Part shown: positions 1 to 8,753 of the stretch, one piece after another
How positions within the stretch are numbered: position 1 is the stretch's first letter
Layout: each line of letters starts with the position of its first letter
Source of the DNA: Priapulus caudatus
Lineage: Eukaryota > Priapulida > Priapulimorpha > Priapulimorphida > Priapulidae
Reading direction: 5' to 3'
Length of the DNA: 30,725 nucleotides
Assembly: GCF_000485595.1 (NCBI RefSeq)
Contig: NW_014577590.1
Location: 30,842-61,566, forward strand
The notes under the pieces: generated by a model
What the model saw: the letters and a program-made list of their open reading frames with translations, nothing else
Told to the model about the DNA's origin: nothing
Databases searched by the model: none
Position numbers and translations under genes: made by a program

Positions 1-640
1 CCGACGATCGCCAGCAGTTACATAAGCAGACCTGCAACCTGTTGATTCATTGAACCAATAGTCAAGGCTGTCTCTTTTCTTGCAGCAGGCACCGGCTATT
101 ATTGGTTGCCCTATGTTATCTGCGCGCAACATGAATGTGCGGACTAACTCCTAGATCACTCGCTCGAATAACAACACCGTGAATCGCACCACGCTGTATT
201 CAATATCGCGCTTTCGGCGCCCCAACTGCCCAGATATTTCTCGGCTTCACATGTAAAATAACCTTAATTTTCACAAGGCGTTAAAATTCCTGTAGTTTTT
301 TCAGTTTGATCGTCACATTGTAAGAAAACATCATGGAATTCGCTAAGGAATACGAAAAAATCGTAAGGAGTTGGCAGGGGTGCTGCCGATAAGCCTCAGC
401 AGCCTTCCGCGGGGAGCTGCATGGGCGCACCCCGGGACCGCGCGCCGGGCGGCGCTGAGCGGGGCGGCGGCAGTGTCCGCTCGTTTTCCGACGGCGGAAT
501 ACCCGACGGGCGTCGCCCCCGCCGCAGAACCGATTAGCGTGCTCGTAATAATCGGGTAGAGAGGCAAATTGTTTTCCGTGACAACATACAGCAACTGGCT
601 GTGTTTTGTGCTGCGAGGCTGAGAGAAGGAGAGAGAGTAG
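1..640. other. Non-coding; CpG-rich block at about 370-540
   Basis: No exon is recognisable. Bases 370-540 are GC-rich with many CpG dinucleotides, unlike the flanks. Short open frames cross it on both strands, as expected in GC-rich DNA. If GLYCTK continues to the left this is intron, but the CpG block could also be a promoter of another transcript. Confidence 0.5.
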
Positions 641-757
641 AGTGCGGTGAAGCATAACGCGGCTACGTATCGCGATCACGCTATAATGATATACTCGCTC
701 TGTGGCGCCAATGTGGCTGCGCTGCCTGCTCTTATATTCTTGGGCGGTCGCGTGCAT

Positions 758-1008
758 GCGTGTCTGCTCTCTCTCTGTCTCGTCTCTCTCTCTCTCTCTC
801 TGTCGTTCTCTCTCTCTCTTCGTGCTCTCGTCTTCTTCTCTCTCGTCTTCTCTCTCCTCTCTCCTCTCTCTCTCTCTCTTCTATCTCTCTTACTCTATCT
901 ATCTCTCTATCTCTCTCCTCTCTCTCTCTTCTCGTCTCCTCTCTCTCGTCTCTCTCTCTCTCTATCTCTCTCTCTCTATCTCTCTTTCTCCCCTCTCTTA
1001 TCTCTTGC
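758..1008 (+). repeat. CT-rich microsatellite
   Basis: This is about 250 bases of (CT)n with TCTATC and TCGTCTC variants, a homopyrimidine plus strand. The long Leu/Ser or Arg/Glu frames over it are artefacts of the repeat. Confidence 0.95.
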
Positions 1009-1930
1009 GCCAGTGCCTGGGTATTATAGTCGTCGTCGTTGCGCATCTTTTATCGAGGCGAAAAAGACAATTTAGGGGTGGATCATGTTTTCTTAGACCT
1101 AGGGCCCGTATTATTAGCCTATGAGCGTTACGTGCGTGAGATTTTCGTTTCGCAGTAACTAGCAGAGTGCACTCACAGAGGTAGCATAACCTCAGCGAGC
1201 CGACTTACGCCACCCCCCCCCCCCCCCTTACGTACTCACGAGCACACCCCAACGAATAACGACGATATACGCCAGCATATGACATGCTACACGCTTTGGC
1301 TTGCTGGCTTGAGCCCGCTCGTTGCTGTTGCTCCGTCAAATGTACCACGCTCTCTGGTCGCTGCTGACCGCTAATATCGTCGCGTTCTACGAACACACGA
1401 CATCACTAACACACAAACACACGCACACGTATTGTGCTGAAAACTAACATCTCAATTCCGTTGAGGCCAGAGGCAATTAGACTAATCGCGCTTCAATGAA
1501 TGCAAGAATCACAGGGGTTATAGCTAAGGCATGTGTCTATAGAAATTACGAGAAGAGATTTACCCTTTTTCATTGAGAGAGAATTAAACGCAAAGTTTTG
1601 CTTCGTTAGGCCATGATAAATATTGTTCTTTGCCCTCACCCCACCTGACCCACCAAAGGGGAAGGCCAACTCAAAAATTTTACTGATCTTTCCCATTCTT
1701 TTTTTTACAAATTGTATCACTGTACATTATATAAATCTGTGGGCAATACATATATGTACCAAGCAAAACAATCATTCAACATAAAAGGTATCTCCACACA
1801 AGCACACCTGAGTATGTAGACACCATGCTGAATTTGTAAAAATACCTCCCTCAAAAAAAGCCTATCTACCTACCCAAACTTTTCAGCCTACTAGATCGGG
1901 TGAGGGCAAACAAAGATTTTTTAATTCTGG
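1009..1930. other. Non-coding stretch with a poly-C run
   Basis: This is presumed GLYCTK intron 5. It holds a run of about 17 C at 1211-1227, a CA-rich patch at 1408-1430 and AT-rich sequence from 1500 on. I searched the minus strand for the expected continuation of glycerate kinase (strand after AYPAR, SDVVGDP-type motif) and saw none. Confidence 0.5.
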
Positions 1931-1936
1931 CCTTAC

Positions 1937-2112
1937 CCTCGCAGGATATGCACTCCTTGCCAATCCCCCGCCCTTCAACAGTGACAGACGCTTCCTCACG
2001 GTGTTCAGCTCCTCAATTGTGGCACCAGATGCCGCCAGTAGCGTTGTCACCTCCTTCTTCTCATGCAGCGAGACTGGAGGGATAGGAGATGGAAGCAAAG
2101 CCGAGCCTCCGC
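1937..2112 (-). CDS. GLYCTK: Glycerate kinase exon 5 (SGGGSALL and LKGGGLA motifs); gene continues beyond the left edge
   Basis: The product is a class II glycerate 2-kinase. It phosphorylates D-glycerate with ATP, linking serine and fructose breakdown to glycolysis, in cytosol or mitochondria. This exon encodes residues 178-236. It completes SGGGSALL (177-184), followed by PSPIPPVSL, ATIEELNTVRK (208-218) and LLKGGGLA (222-229), all diagnostic of the N-terminal domain (DUF4147). The acceptor is TGTATCAG and the donor is GTAAGG (1936 down), phase 0 after ..AYPAR. Human GLYCTK is about 520 residues, so the C-terminal half, including the MOFRL domain, is missing. I found none of it in bases 1-1936, so the next exon should lie to the left of the window. 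Across the five exons there is no stop or frameshift. Confidence 0.93.
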
Positions 2113-2502
2113 CTGATACAAAGTATAAAAAGCTAAAATTTATCCACCGTAAAACATTAACTGCACCAATCGTGTGATTTTATGAAGAAATGTTGTGAAA
2201 GTAGCAATACAAATAAGTTGTAATTACTTTTTGCAACATAGGCGAGCTCACAGTAAGTATATATATATGCATCTAGCTGCGAGGTTTATCCACTTTAACA
2301 ATCGTGTACACTAAAACCTGTATATCAGGATCACTGAAGGGAAGTGCTAAGTGTCCTTTCTAGACAGGTGTGCTTTCTAAACTGTCTGCTAACACAGGTT
2401 TGACAATAGTAGGTTGGCACTCCGAGTAGTTGCATGGAATATTTTCATGAGTCTATCAAAATTGGCAGACTCCTGATATTTTCGCAAACAACTCACATAT
2501 AC

Positions 2503-2654
2503 CTGACACTAGAACTATTAGAATGTCCCGCTCTGTAAGACCGTTTGCCAGATAGAATATTTCCTCGGCTGCACGTTCTGCATCTTCATCCGGCAAGTTG
2601 TCCACTGCTCCCTCTAACACCCTTACCACACTTCCCTCACGCGGCAACATGTCT
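2503..2654 (-). CDS. GLYCTK: Glycerate kinase exon 4 (EGAxDNLPDxDA motif)
   Basis: This exon encodes residues 127-178. It contains VRVLEGAVDNLPDEDAERAA, which aligns with VQVFEGAEDNLPDRDALRAA in the human protein as I recall it, then LANGLTERDILIVLVSG, the strand leading into the Gly-rich loop. It begins after TATTTCAG and ends at the donor GTATAT (2502 down), splitting the first Gly of the SGGGSALL motif. Both junctions keep the frame exactly (1 + 50 codons + 1 base). No disruption is visible. A MULE-like element with long inverted repeats sits in the intron between exons 3 and 4. Confidence 0.93.
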
Positions 2655-2732
2655 CTGAAATAGATCAAGAAATACAGCCAGACCTCATTGAAACCCTCAC
2701 CCTGCATGCCATTGACTGCACTGCCTAGTGAT

Positions 2733-2961
2733 GCTCAAGGGGTCGTTGTCGTATCAGGTACTACAGATATGTATACACAAAGTGTACCAGACTTGTACTA
2801 CAGAAGTGTACCCTAATCCTAACACTAACCCTAACTCTAATCCTAACCTTAACCCTAACTCTAAACATACCTCATATAAAAATATAAACATAATACTAAA
2901 CAACGTAAAACTACCTCGGGTACATATCTGTAGTACCTGATACGACAACGACCCCATCCGC
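2733..2961. mobile_element. MULE-like MITE with perfect 35-bp inverted repeats and a telomere-like core
   Basis: Bases 2739-2773 are the exact reverse complement of 2921-2955 (35 of 35), beginning GGGGTCGTTGTCGTATCAGG. Six further bases outward on each side pair imperfectly. The direct repeat CCTAGTGAT then lies immediately outside at 2724-2732 and 2962-2970, a 9-bp target duplication typical of Mutator-like elements. The core (2811-2866) is degenerate CCCTAA repeat. There is no coding capacity. It sits in the GLYCTK intron between exons 3 and 4. Confidence 0.8.
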
Positions 2962-3101
2962 CCTAGTGATAGCATCGGTGAAGCACGAGGATTCGTTACG
3001 CTGCTACTGTGTGGCCATTACAATTGAACATGTGCGCGATGCTCCCTATACCTATTCTATGAAGCTAGTTCTAAAGATTACCTGCTTTTCTTCATGCCTA
3101 C

Positions 3102-3292
3102 CCCTTTCCAATCTTCTGCAGCGTTTTCTGTATTCCCACTGGTACGCTGACGACGCCGCCGACTACGTGGCTTCCTAGCATGTCCTCTACAGCTCGAACC
3201 ATACCAATCACCGCCTTTCCGAAGCCAACAATCCACACGTTGTGATCTAGATGATACCTTTTCCCCTTGACGGTCAGCTCATCACGGTCAAC
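3102..3292 (-). CDS. GLYCTK: Glycerate kinase exon 3 (VGFGKA motif)
   Basis: This exon encodes residues 64-127. Visible family motifs are IVGFGKAVIGM (residues 84-94; family consensus LVGFGKA.LGMA), then VEDMLG and VVSVPVGIQ (VISVPKGI in the human enzyme). Lys89 in GFGKA is the conserved lysine of the glycerate/ATP cleft in class II glycerate 2-kinases. The acceptor is TTTACAG just above 3292 and the donor is GTAGGC from 3101 down. It enters in phase 0 and leaves two bases of a Gly codon. The upstream intron (3293-5661) is about 2.4 kb and carries several MITE-like elements. Confidence 0.92.
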
Positions 3293-3303
3293 CTGTAAAC
3301 ACA

Positions 3304-3415
3304 GATAACTGTAATTCGGTTGTTGTCGGTAAACATAACATGAACAAGCTAGGTGAAGTTGTTTCAGCGGCTGGTTAGCCAGTGTTTAATGGCGTGAGCT
3401 TTGCTGCATATTAAA
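3304..3415 (+). repeat. Direct repeat, copy 1 (second copy at 3829-3937)
   Basis: The segment begins CTGTAATTCGGTTG and carries TTTAATGGCGTGAGCTTTGC near its end. The same order of blocks recurs about 525 bases downstream with a few substitutions and small indels. A short third fragment (AACTGTAATTCGGTTTGG) is at 3603-3620. Nothing else is seen in 3416-3828. Confidence 0.8.
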
Positions 3416-3828
3416 GAGAGCAATGCAAGCGCTGGTCGAATTGAGGGGTGCCTACAGTAATGGAAGAAATTCTAGACGAATCATACTGAAGAAGTTCTGT
3501 GGACTTTATTGACGTGGTCATTGTACAGTATATTGCGCATAGAAATTATGCCTAAACACGTTTAAGTATATGGATTGTCAAGGGATTTGACATTCACAAA
3601 GGTAACTGTAATTCGGTTTGGCGTTGGATTAAGGAAGCCATCTGGATCCGCAAGACCCCGAACATCAACTGTGACGAGGGGGGGATACAGACTCAGTCAC
3701 GTGTGGACCAAGCTGTTGAACACTACACCATCTGGTGGTCAAATCTGATAACTTCAGTCAGCTTTGATAGGATGCGAAACTACTCAGCAGTACGGTTTGA
3801 TCAACACGGTTGAGTAAAAATTAACCAA

Positions 3829-3937
3829 GATATCTCTGTAATTCGGTTGTTTGTTGGTAAACATAAGATGAACATGGGCAAAGTTGCTTCAGCAGCTGGT
3901 TAGCCGGTGTTTAATGGCGTGAGCTTTGCTGCATAAG
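3829..3937 (+). repeat. Direct repeat, copy 2
   Basis: This is a second copy of the 3304-3415 segment, sharing CTGTAATTCGGTTG, GGTAAACATAA, AGCNGCTGGTTAGCC and TTTAATGGCGTGAGCTTTGC. It lies just outside the left arm of the inverted-repeat element at 3995. Confidence 0.8.
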
Positions 3938-3994
3938 TGAGCGACGCATGCGCGTCAACAAAAGAACGTGATTGTATAACCATGACAGTAACTA

Positions 3995-4432
3995 TCGCTG
4001 ATAGGGTCTATGTCCCCCAGGGTACTATCCGAGGTTACCCTGGGTACGGTTCGATATATCGGAAAGTACCTCGGGGTACTATACGATATGTCGCTCATGC
4101 GTACCCTGCATTGTCCCACCGTACCCTGACTTTCAGCCCTTCGTTTTCGCAAAGCTAGCTCTTCGTTTAAAAAAAAAGAAAAAGAAAAATATAGTCAAAC
4201 ATAGCATACATTTTTATTGGATTGCGATGTTTTGAGGTTTCTTCTATGTGATGTGGTAACTTGACAGAGTGTATGTATTACGACATCAGTTGGCTGAAAG
4301 TCAGGGTACGGTGAGACAATGCAGGGTACGCAGCGACATATCGCATAGTACCCCGAGGTACTTTCCGATATATCAAACCGTACCCAGGGTACCCTCCGAT
4401 AGTACCCTGGGGGACATAGACCTTGTCAGCAA
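3995..4432. mobile_element. Long-armed inverted-repeat element, GGTCTATGTCCCCC family, copy 1
   Basis: The arms 3996-4138 and 4292-4430 are near-perfect reverse complements (about 140 bp). Both start at a terminus close to TCGCTGATAGGGTCTATGTC and run to CTGACTTTCAGCC. The loop is about 150 bases of AT-rich sequence with no ORF. AACTA lies immediately outside on both sides. The same terminus appears at 8754-8969, so this is a family. A TA target duplication cannot be told from a longer one here. Confidence 0.75.
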
Positions 4433-5195
4433 AACTATTAGGTAACTTAGCTCTGCAAACTGGATGCTAAGTGTTACCTATAGCTATACTATCATCCAGA
4501 TACAACTAATATCAGGTTTCTCCCCAGGCATGAGACGGATCGGTTATGGACGAATGGGGGAAAGCCTGGGAGGGGGTTGTAGCAATTGGAGCTAAATACG
4601 CATGCGAAAGTGGCTTCAATGCACAGGTGAACTTAGTCAGTTTGAAAACATACATATATATATACCAAGCTCTGAAAACAGCATGACTGTGTGGGGATTG
4701 TCAAAAATAAATATAACTAGAAATTAAGCCATGTTGATTAGGCTGTCAAGGCATGTCAGAGGATTTATTATGGGATATCTCAAATTAGCTTCAGATTTGA
4801 AGACATGTCAGACCTGCATGGCCATGACAGACGTGACCAGACCAGACCAGGGTAGAACCATGTCAGACGTGACCAGACCAGACCAGACCAGGGTAGAACC
4901 ATGTCGTATACCGGTAATAGTAATACATTCATAAGTGTGTTTTTTAACAAATGGGATTAGATCAACTGCTCTTCCCCCAATATGATTAATAATTAAATAC
5001 CTCCCCAAAACCTAGTCATGAAGATTCATACTGGGTACGGGCTACATGTATTATTATGAATGATCAAGATAAATGGCTACCTACCACCAAATTGTTTTTC
5101 ATGTTCAGTGATTACATAGGAACAGTAACAGCTTTACGCGCACGGACGTTAATATGACTGCAAATCTCGAGGTTATCGTGTGCATGCATATACAT
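4433..5195. other. GLYCTK intron 2, no gene seen
   Basis: This is mostly unique AT-rich sequence. A short tandem of (GTCAGACGTGACCAGACCAG)-like units lies at 4806-4905, with the blocks GACCAGACCAG and GGTAGAACCATGTC present twice. A TA microsatellite sits near 4650. I see no exon. Confidence 0.5.
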
Positions 5196-5196
5196 A

Positions 5197-5637
5197 CACA
5201 GGCACTTTTTCAATAATAAAATACTTGTGAATAAAGACAAATTGTATTTACTACCAAAGTCTCAATGTTTATGTATTCTCTATTGACTTATAATTCCATG
5301 AAAATGTCATTCAAATGCTCTTCTTCAACATCTGGTCTCACTGCAATGCCAACACTGTGCAGCAACTCACTGAAATTGAAAGCTGAGAGTTCTCTACATT
5401 TCTGTGAAGTTGTACACAGTGACAGCGCATGCGTGTGGTGACATTCTGTGTTGTACACAGTGACATCGCATGCGTGTGGTGACATTCTGTGTTGTAGACA
5501 GGCATTTGAATGGCATTTGTGGGAAATTATTACTAATATAAATAGGCAAGAGAGAGTAAATCAAAATTAAGACTTTGGTAGTAAATACAATCTGTATTTA
5601 TTTACTATCATTTTATTATTGAAACAGCCCGAGTGCA
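5197..5637. mobile_element. Foldback MITE, TTTACTACCAAA family, copy 1
   Basis: The arm from 5199 (CAGGCACT, TTTCAATAATAAAAT, ATTTACTACCAAAGTCT) is mirrored by the reverse complement of the sequence ending near 5637. Pairing continues inward over CATTCAAATGC at about 5309 and 5507. A second member with the same blocks is at 19006-19494. The loop holds a 41-bp tandem repeat. The frame at 5288-5485 on the minus strand lies within the element and has no glycerate kinase similarity. Confidence 0.7.
5409..5500 (+). repeat. Tandem repeat, 41-bp period, about 2.2 copies
   Basis: The blocks GTTGTACACAGTGACA and CGCATGCGTGTGGTGACATT recur exactly 41 bases apart with one difference, and a third partial copy starts at 5491. 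It forms the loop of the foldback element. Confidence 0.9.
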
Positions 5638-5661
5638 ATTTGCATATATATATATACATAC

Positions 5662-5767
5662 TTGCAGACTCTTCTGAACCATCTGATTGGGTAGCACAGC
5701 CTCTACAGCAGACTGGAATATCTTGATTGCATGCTGATCAAGATTTGTCGATGATGCCAAACTTGAT
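5662..5767 (-). CDS. GLYCTK: Glycerate kinase exon 2
   Basis: This exon encodes residues 28-63. It contains the stretch AIKIFQSAVEAVLP, which matches the conserved N-terminal helix of animal glycerate kinase (QARQLFESAVGAVLP in the human protein as I recall it). The acceptor is TTTCTAG at 5768-5769. The donor is GTATGT from 5661 downwards. The exon enters with one base completing the AG left by exon 1 and leaves in phase 0, as exon 3 requires. A foldback transposon remnant ends about 25 bases beyond the donor, inside the following intron. Confidence 0.85.
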
Positions 5768-6344
5768 CTAGAAATAAATAAAATAACAAGATATGTTAAT
5801 AGCGAGTTAAAAATGTATTCATGAAATACAGTAAGTGTAAATACTGTACGTGAAATACAGTTCACTAACAGTTCAAATTAGGGACCAAACTTGAAAAAAC
5901 ATAAAGAAGCACAATTATTTTAAGTTATTACTTGTCTTAACACAGTTGAAGCTTCAAAGTTTTATAATATAACAATACATGGTCAGTCCTGAGTCCGACT
6001 CTCACCACAGTGAGTTATGAGAAATATCGAGTCACTTGACTAGGATAAATTTGACATTTAGTCTAGACCTTGACTAAGTTAACAGTTTCTCAGGATTTCT
6101 TCCAATCCAATCTGTCTGTCAGACTCGGAAGATTGCAAGATGGTACAAAATAATGAAAAATATATCTAAAAAGTTGCTCCAGCGGACAAGCTACTGGACA
6201 GGTCTATATATATTTGTCCTCCGTGGAAATGGACAAGTGAGGACAAACGGATAGCCCTTATTTCAAACACTGATATATATATATATATATCATATAGCAT
6301 ATAGTTACATCCTGAAAGTAATTTCTAGCAATTACAAATCATAC
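5768..6344 (-). other. GLYCTK intron 1
   Basis: This 577-base AT-rich intron has the donor GTATGA and the acceptor TTTCTAG. It holds a TA microsatellite at about 6272-6290. No other feature is seen. Confidence 0.65.
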
Positions 6345-6427
6345 CTATCTCTCACATTAGCCATTCTTCTAGACCATCTAGTTCTTCTCAGAGCAGCAAC
6401 AATGCCTTTATAGATGTTCATGGTCAT
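6345..6427 (-). CDS. GLYCTK: Glycerate kinase exon 1 (start codon, possible mitochondrial leader)
   Basis: Read on the minus strand, this exon encodes 27 residues plus two bases of codon 28. Two ATGs lie close together at 6427 and 6421. An in-frame TAA sits three codons upstream of the first, which fixes the frame. The second ATG has the better Kozak context (A at -3). The peptide has several Arg, one Lys and a single Asp, with Ala, Leu and Ile between them, as in a mitochondrial targeting leader. The exon ends AG followed by the donor GTATGA, and this phase matches the acceptor of the next exon. The join is inferred from phase, position and splice consensus, because the leader itself is not conserved in the family. 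Confidence 0.7.
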
Positions 6428-6960
6428 CAGTCGTTATCCTCACATTAGCTAAACAAATACTCAAGTGTAACCACTAACGATAGCGACCTTTAAAGAGATT
6501 ACGTCACCGTAAATAGTAAAAAAATATTTCCACTTTTTCACAAAATATAAGTAATTCTGTTCACTTTTTATGGTTAAATTGCTGCATTATACTTCCTATT
6601 TTACTATATTGTCTGATGTGAACCTACACTCGTGACTTATACATAGCCCATAGCAAGCAATTAATGTCAGGAACACTAATATGAAATCCTCCAGGTTTTT
6701 TGGATTTTTAACTAGTTGAGAAACAATCTTATCAGGTAAAAAATTTGACGATACGTTTAGTCCCGTTAGTTCTTACTTTTAATGTAAAAAAATGGCAACA
6801 AAATTTTTACAAATTTTACCATAGAAAATTTGTGACGTTGTCAATTTAATGATAATAATAATAATTATGAACATAATAAATATTCGGCTTTTATAATATG
6901 CACATCTTGTGAAATTGCTGAGCAAGTGGAGGAAGGTAGATGGGTGAGGAAAGATAGGGA
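6428..6960. other. GLYCTK 5' flank, AT-rich
   Basis: Directly upstream of the GLYCTK start on the minus strand. It is AT-rich with no clear TATA box or CpG block that I would call a promoter. Purine-rich sequence (GGAGGAAGGTAG, GGTGAGGAAAG) starts at about 6928 and is interrupted by the next two elements. Confidence 0.4.
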
Positions 6961-6962
6961 AG

Positions 6963-7318
6963 CAGGGTGCGAAATAAACGCGAGTCCGGAGTCAAATACT
7001 CCCTGATTTACTGTCGAACTCCCTGATTTGACATATATATGCAGAAGTCTGTGTGACTCCCTGAAAATTCTGCCATACTAACTAGTTCGTTCCAGAGAAT
7101 GGCCTCGTGGAATTACCGTATTTTTCAGCTAATGTCCAAAGATAATTTGGCAGACGTGCAACCACATGAATCTTAAAAACAAGCACATGCGTTATTGTTA
7201 ATATCTTTAATTTTGAACCTCAGACTGCAGACTCCCTCATTTGGCTGCGGACTCCCACTTTTTGAGGGTATAGGGAGTCCGTTGGACTCCCGTGTTCAAA
7301 AGTTCATTTCTACCCTTG
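6963..7318. mobile_element. hAT-like MITE, copy 1 (partial copy at 14497-14695)
   Basis: The ends are CAGGGTGCGAAAT on the left and the complement CAAGGGTAGAAAT on the right, as in hAT termini. GGGAAG flanks both ends (6957-6962 and 7319-7324), although the flank is purine-rich, so this duplication could be chance. Subterminal ACTCCC / GGGAGTC motifs occur in several copies in both orientations. There is no transposase frame. Confidence 0.65.
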
Positions 7319-7411
7319 GGGAAGTGGAGAAGGTAGGCAAGAGAATTTTCAGTTCGAGCAGAGGGCAGGATGCCAGGATCAAGGTAGTCGAAGGGGAACA
7401 TGGAGCAAATA

Positions 7412-8170
7412 AAGCCGGCCTTAGGTCGGATTGCGATTGAATGTGACGCGACGCATTGCAACTCACTGCGACTGAGTGCTTAAGTCGACAGCGATGCGAC
7501 TGACAGCGACTGACACTGGCAGTCGCAGGCAGTCGCAGAAGGTGCTTAGGTTGAAGACCGCCTATAGATCGCGCAACTAAGTATAATTTGTAAAATATTT
7601 ACAAATATTTATACCGTTGCCATTATGTCAATAATTGGATCACAGGAGATCCGATAATTCCTGAACATTTTTCCAACTGGAAAGCTATTTCATTTAGATC
7701 CCTGTCCCTTTTTACAACGATCGCAATAACTTTTTGACTCAGTGTCGAAAAGTGACGGCCTGTCCGACCATGATTAAATTAATTTTTCTTCAGCTGCCTC
7801 TGGCCACAGCTAGAGTCGGTCGCAATTGTGAACAGTTATACATGACTTTTTGCACTGTATATATTTGCATTGTCTATGCATTCGACTCTCATCGCAGGGA
7901 TCGCAAGGCAGCTTATGTCGGGTAAAACAATGCAAGTGACGGGTGGCAACTAGTCGCATCACGGCGCAAAAGTAGAAGTAGAACATACACGCGACTCGCT
8001 GCGACTGACCATTGTCCAGTCGCTTGAGCGCAGACCCGTCATTGGCAGTCGCAGGGGTGCTTAGGCCGAACTGTCCCTGCGACGCGATCGTTGCAGCGAG
8101 TTGCAACCAGTTGCAGAAAATCAGTCACAGGCAATCGTGTCGCGTCGCAAGGCTGACCTAAGACCGGCTT
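7412..8170. mobile_element. TA-flanked inverted-repeat element, AAGCCGG termini
   Basis: The left end AAGCCGGCCTTAGGTCGG pairs with the complement of the right end (AAGCCGGTCTTAGGTC). TA lies immediately outside at 7410-7411 and 8171-8172. Subterminal regions are rich in CAGTCGCAG, GCGACTG and TGCGAC motifs in both directions. The 759 bases contain no transposase frame, so it is a non-autonomous element. The TA duplication fits Tc1/mariner-type insertion. Confidence 0.75.
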
Positions 8171-8171
8171 T

Positions 8172-8265
8172 AAGGATGCAGAGGAGGTGAGAAGGCAGAG
8201 GAGGTACACGAAGGCAGAGGTGGAGAATTTTGAGTAGAGGAGGCAAGAAGGTAGAGGAAGATATT
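8172..8265 (+). repeat. Purine-rich GAAGGCAGAGGAGG repeat
   Basis: Short irregular repeats of GAAGGCAGAGGAGGT. Similar purine-rich sequence lies at 6928-6962 and 7319-7409, so one host tract appears split by two inserted elements. Confidence 0.6.
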
Positions 8266-8504
8266 TACCATATAGTCATTGCAGATATGACATGGATATA
8301 CAAATCACGCATGATCACACTTTTCGTGGTCGGCAGGCATATATGTATCTAGTACTGCCCCGTGTCCGATCCCCCGCTGGTGCTGGAACACACGGTACGT
8401 GTTTGTTAACGTTTGTTGTACATTGGTCGGCCATTGATGGCGTACCAACACTGATCCCGGCATCCGTACTGTGATAATACGGGAAAATATACGGCATTTT
8501 GCGA

Positions 8505-8569
8505 TTTCGCAATAGCCGCAGCTGTTAAAGCGTCGTGCTAATGACGCGGGTTCAATCCCCGCATTGGCA
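8505..8569 (+). ncRNA. tRNA-like sequence, probably a degenerate SINE head
   Basis: A TAGCCGCAGCTG..AAAGCG block resembles a D arm with an A box. A GCGTC/GACGC stem follows with the loop GTGCTAAT, and then a perfect T arm (GCGGG TTCAATC CCCGC, 8546-8562) that contains a B box. The 3' strand ATTGGCA has no matching 5' acceptor strand and the variable region is missing. It is therefore not an intact tRNA. It resembles tRNA-Ser(GCT)-like sequence, and a pol III SINE remnant is likely. Confidence 0.5.
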
Positions 8570-8651
8570 AAATATTTTCCCTCATTTATTTATCGCTGCC
8601 GGTTTTCATTATATAACGTTTTTTCATTACACCTTCTACCATGTTCGTGCG

Positions 8652-8725
8652 TCTATCATGCGTCTATCGTAGACCCTATCATGCGTCTATCGTCTATCAT
8701 GCGTCTATCGTCTATCATGTTCGTC
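8652..8725 (+). repeat. Tandem repeat, CATGCGTCTATCGTCTAT units
   Basis: About four units of 18 bases, the last diverging to CATGTTCGTC. It lies between the tRNA-like sequence and the next inverted-repeat element. Confidence 0.85.
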
Positions 8726-8753
8726 TGTTCTAACTACGTGGAATTATGGGATA

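Noticed and set aside
647-1124. Leu/Ser-rich frames of about 140 codons
   Set aside because: Products of the CT microsatellite.
2811-2866. CCCTAA repeats as a true chromosome end or fusion point
   Set aside because: Only about 55 degenerate bases, enclosed by perfect inverted repeats, so they belong to a mobile element.
5288-5485. Minus-strand frame between GLYCTK exons 2 and 3, considered as an extra exon
   Set aside because: Exons 2 and 3 already join in phase and match the family without a gap; this frame lies in a foldback element and a 41-bp tandem repeat.
8315-8512. Minus-strand frame of 65 codons near the tRNA-like sequence
   Set aside because: No motif, and probably part of a SINE-like repeat.
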